Below are positions 60,389 through 64,000 of a stretch of 64,000 nucleotides of DNA, piece by piece. This stretch comes from Poronia punctata (Eukaryota > Ascomycota > Sordariomycetes > Xylariales > Xylariaceae). Position 1 is the stretch's first letter; each line of letters starts with the position of its first letter. Under the pieces are notes generated by a model. The model saw nothing but the letters and a program-made list of their open reading frames with translations, was not told the origin of the DNA and did not search any database. The stretch lies in NCBI GenBank assembly GCA_022579005.1, contig MU401502.1:152287-216286 (forward strand). Reading direction: 5' to 3'. A program made the position numbers and the translations under genes.

Positions 60389-62609
60389 ATGGCAATGGAG
60401 GAGGAGGACAGCGTAATAACATGTCCACTGTGCGGCTTTGCGACAAGTAGAGAATACGCTATCCTCGTTGTAAGTTGTCTCATATTATTTGCTAACACCA
60501 ACTTCCACTGCAGTGTAATGTTGTGCTGAGGCACACGATTTATGAAACATGCTGCTCGCCGTATCTCCACTGACATACTTGTAGCACATGGAAGAGCTAC
60601 ATCCCGAAGACCAGCCTCTTTCTACCACGGACACAGGCTCGGTCAGATTGACGCGGGAAACCCAGCCAAGCCGTGGTTCTGATCCCCTAACTGACAGCGA
60701 CGATGAGGCTCAGTTCATAGACTGTCCGATAGAAGGCTGTCTAGAACAAATCACCCTGACCGAAATAGAAGACCACATAGATCTCCATGCAATAGAGGAG
60801 GATGACGATTATGAGTCTACTGCCGTCGCTAACGCTGACACGCACAATGTTGCTGCTGCCGCCGAAATCGCCACTGTTTCTGATGCTCATGCTGCTCCCG
60901 CGACTGAGGACACAAGGGGGTATCAGTCCCCTTACTCGCGCCGAGAAGAGGTGTCCCGACCGAGTGAAAGACACTCGGGTAGACATTCACGGCCCACCAA
61001 GAACACTGAAAGTACTAGAGAGGCTTGGAAGAAGCTCTTCGGCTACAAGAGGTCCCATCAGCTATCCACCAACAAAACCGACCTGGGCACGGATGCACCT
61101 CAGAGACGGCTTGGTGTACGTTCCCCTTCTCCTTTCACGGCCGCGGGCGGCAAAAGTAGTTTCCCCAGGGCAATGACGATCGAGACCGGAGAGTATTCAC
61201 AGCTAATGTTGGAACGCTACAGAAATCAGAGCTAGGCAAGCATGCCTATGAAAACCAGATGCCAAAAGCTCTTGTCGCTTTGCTCGAGAGAGAAAAATAT
61301 AATAGTGCTGAGGGTGCGTCTATTTCCGCCGTGAACTAAAAGCAATGACAACCAGTGGAAAGGGTTGGATGACCACTACCAGCTGAGCTAACCTATAAAC
61401 CGCCCACAGGTGTCATCCCAGCACTCGGCAGGATTTTAGAACAGAACCCGACAACTCGTTATGCTTATCTGTGTCACCCAGCCGTCCAACACATCTCCAA
61501 GTTGCGCAACGAGGGTAAGTTCAGGGGCGTGATATTATGGGAGCCAGCCTACGGGTCGCTGACAATGAATGACAGGCGGCTTCTGCGGCTATCGCAACAT
61601 CCAAATGCTTGCTTCTTACATTGTAGGCTCTCGTGCTGTGGGGGCGGACAAGTTTGGTGGTCACATCCCAAGCATTTTTGAGATACAGGATTACATCGAG
61701 GGTGCGTGGGACATGGGCATCAATTCAACGGGAAGAATCGAAACGGGCGGCGTAAAGGGGACACGAAAGTTTATTGGCACACCAGAGGTACTTACATCTT
61801 GCTAACCTAGCCTCTTTTAACCTCTGCTTCCGTCTTCTTTGTCCCCTTTTTTCTGGCTAACATATTTCTCCGGTAGGCCCAAGCTGTATTTCTTGCCTTT
61901 AAGATCCCGTAAGTGGAAGCTTTTCTCTGCCGTTCATCACGGACCAAAAAGGCAATGTCTTCGGACAACCCTCATTGCTGTTCTGGCCCGTTTGTTTGTG
62001 CTGTGCTTTTTACCGTTTATATAGACTTTCTTAACGTTTAAAATATACAGATGCGGGGCTGAAGGCTTCCGATCCCCAAAAGAAGGCGAAGCTGAAGCAG
62101 GACTGCTGGCCTCGGTGCAGCAGTATTTTCAGTCAGCCCCTTTCGAAGCCAAGGGCAAAGTCCACTACACGAACTTGCCGCCCATATATTTCCAGCACCG
62201 CGGCCACAGCATGACGATTGTGGGCATAGAGAGCCGCAGCAAGGGTGCACTCGAGCTTCTCGTCTTTGACCCCATGTTTCGTGCCCCGGCTGCTATCACG
62301 CAACTAAGCTCATCGAGCCGCAGTAGTAAACCTGCGGATAATGAGAGCCGGACCCGCCACCACCACCACCACCACCAGAAAAAGGTGGCGATGTCGCTTC
62401 AACATCGATTACCCGGGACTGCCTTGAACATGTATAGAAGAGGGAATAAATACTTGAGGAAATACACCGAGTTTGAGCTCCTGAAGTATGCTCCTCTCTC
62501 TGGCTTATCTCGCCTCTCCTGTTTTCGGTGTAGGTGTTTTTATTTGCAGTTTTGCTAATTTTGTCGCTCCTTCTATAGGCTTACCCCACATACGCACCTG
62601 GATGCGTAG
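60389..62609 (+). CDS. ZUP1/ZUFSP-type deubiquitinase, peptidase family C78
   Basis: Exons 60389-60469, 60585-61115, 61223-61313, 61410-61514, 61576-61787, 61877-61908, 62051-62485 and 62579-62609 give 505 residues. The N-terminal zinc finger CPLCGFATSREYAILVHMEE is split by intron 1. The catalytic Cys273 lies in GGFCGYRNIQML, His403 in FQHRGHSMTIVGIE, and Asp424 in VFDPMF. ZUP1 family enzymes cleave Lys63-linked ubiquitin chains in genome maintenance; this role is inferred from the fold. The long middle (residues 30-200) is acidic then Ser/Arg-rich and probably disordered. A six-His run with flanking basic residues sits in the catalytic domain near residue 455. Exon 2 would continue in frame into intron 2, so it is easily over-extended. 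Confidence 0.93.
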
Positions 62610-63115
62610 TAAAGCGGTTCGACAAACGGGGGGCGAACAGATTTGATATAGACTGGTGGCTCTGAACAACTACGTTCTACTAGATCGACCTACTACGAGG
62701 AAGAAAGATGGGACATTCAAGGTGGGTTTGGCAATGGCCTTGGAAAGGGTCACAGTCATGTTTTCTGAGGGATAAGTGCATTAGCTATTCATGTTTCTTT
62801 TTTATTTTAGTTGTCAGCTCTCCAGCGTTTGCTCTTTTTTTTTGGATACATTAACATGGCCTGGCGAATCTCAATTACCCTCGGATGGTCCAGCAAGACC
62901 ACGGGACAATGGCGAATATATCTCGTGGGCGTTTAGAGTAGACAGAAGAGACAGATAGATGGAATAAGTAAGGGTGAGGTAACAGCGGCAGTACCTACTT
63001 TATATAAAAAAAAGTCTTGCTTCACTTTTTAATGATACCCCATGCCTTCTTTTTCTGCTCCCCTCATTTTCGTTTCCCAAGTTTTCTTTTTTTTTATCTT
63101 CCCCATCTATCTAAC
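62610..63115. other. Convergent 3' spacer
   Basis: About 500 nt between the stop codons of the deubiquitinase (+) and ITPase (-) genes. T-rich tracts occur on the plus strand near 62800-62840 and 63085. No gene seen. Confidence 0.5.
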
Positions 63116-63897
63116 CTAGTTCATACCACCACTCTCGATCCACCGACGTAATTCCTCCAAAGCCTTGAAGCGATGCGAGATCTTGTTCTTGGCTACTTTG
63201 TCCATTTCTGCATACCTGTTTGTTTTATTAGAGCAAGTTCACGCAAGGGAAGGAGTAGGAGGAAGGGAAAGAAAGAGAAATAAAAAAAAAGGCTTACGTC
63301 TGTCCTTCGTATTCGAATATTGCGTCCCAGCCTACGAAGTGTTGAAGTTAGTTTTTTTTTTTTTTTTTTCCATCTACACATAATTTCCTATCTGTACTGG
63401 AGAGGAGTATGTGATATATGTCGATGATAAGAGAGGGATAAAAGGAAAGAAGGAATGTTAGTAAGACAAGACGAGAGAGGGAGAGAGAAGAAAATAAAAC
63501 AGTATATATGCCTCTTCTCTTCTCGTCTCCTCACACATCCTTTTTTTAGGTTCTGGTGTTGTGTTGTTTTGCGTTTTGCGTTTTGCCGAGGGAGCGGAGT
63601 AAGGAGAATCCTACCATACATACCGAAATTCGTCGGTCCTCTCGCAGGAACGATTTTACCCTGTATTGAATGAATGAATAAATAAATAAATATTTTCCCC
63701 AAAGGTACTTACATTGACGGGGAGGGAAGAAAAAGACGGGAGAAAGACTTACATCAGTTCTTCCCTGAAACAACAAAACGTCCTCCCCAGGCCCCTTACA
63801 GAAGCCAAAAGTAGCAACCGCCTGGGCGGATTTATCCTCGTAAGCGGCCAATAGGTTATTTAGACCTTTATGACCGATTGATTTCATGAACCATTTT
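63116..63897 (-). CDS. Inosine triphosphate pyrophosphatase (ITPase, HAM1), 3' part only
   Basis: The gene runs off the window. Visible exons are 63897-63753, 63660-63624, 63331-63298 and 63215-63116, which are in phase with each other. They read [58 protein letters not shown] and [20 protein letters not shown], ending SGGMN. These are the C-terminal blocks of ITPA/HAM1, which removes ITP, dITP and XTP from nucleotide pools. The N-terminal substrate and metal residues lie outside. The intron upstream of the first visible exon contains the CT repeat at the window edge. Confidence 0.95.
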
Positions 63898-63925
63898 CTG
63901 TTTGTTTTTTTTTCCCCTCCCGTTA

Positions 63926-63929
<4 letters not shown>

Positions 63930-64000
<71 letters not shown>
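63930..64000. repeat. Long (CT)n microsatellite, cut by the window end
   Basis: At least 35 perfect CT units run to the last base. On the gene strand this is a GA tract within an intron of the ITPase gene, so total length is unknown. Confidence 0.97.

Noticed and set aside
62115..62558. Plus-strand frame taken as a complete 147-residue gene
   Set aside because: It is exon 7 of the deubiquitinase plus read-through into the last intron (donor at 62486).

Overview
The window is nuclear DNA of a filamentous ascomycete (Pezizomycotina; the gene content fits Sordariomycetes, but I cannot name a genus). The grounds are short spliceosomal introns (about 50-110 nt) with GTAAGT/GTGAGT-like donors and CTAAC/CTGAC-like branch points, a fungal AA11 polysaccharide monooxygenase, a DUF1996 secreted protein, the fungal Tra1 and the URC1 uracil-catabolism enzyme. 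I rebuilt gene models by joining exons so that phase and protein-family conservation both hold. No rRNA, tRNA, CRISPR array or intact transposon was recognised.

Layout. 0-5 kb: a P-loop G-domain protein (+) and a secreted AA11 LPMO (-). 5-11 kb: gene-poor, AT-rich DNA with one AIG2/GGCT-like gene (-). 11.3-23.3 kb: the 3,899-residue Tra1 pseudokinase of SAGA/NuA4 (+). 24-27 kb: an amidase (+). 28.6-31.4 kb: a small SET protein (+) and a mitochondrial-type alpha/beta hydrolase (+). 31.8-35.3 kb: a Rab18-like GTPase (-) and ribosomal protein eS1 (-). 36.5-37 kb: a small two-exon unknown gene (-). 40.7-43.4 kb: URC1 (-, 18 exons). 46-51.3 kb: DUF1996 protein (-), Elf1 (+) and uracil phosphoribosyltransferase (-). 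53-63 kb: WAPL-like cohesin release factor (+), Rheb GTPase (+), a ZUP1-type C78 deubiquitinase (+), and the 3' end of an ITPase gene (-) cut by the window edge inside a long CT repeat.

Most genes are conserved housekeeping genes and do not form one pathway. The exception is URC1 and UPRT, two steps of the non-reductive pyrimidine (URC) route, which lie within 7 kb of each other on the same strand.

The most striking signal is exon architecture. Several conserved proteins can only be reconstructed if very small internal exons are spliced in: 4 nt and 9 nt (URC1), 8 nt (GGCT-like), 12 nt (Rab18) and 17 nt (UPRT). Elf1 has a coding first exon that is only its ATG. Each restores a conserved motif in frame and is flanked by good splice sites. 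Standard gene callers would probably miss most of these. I saw no mobile, defence or secondary-metabolite system.
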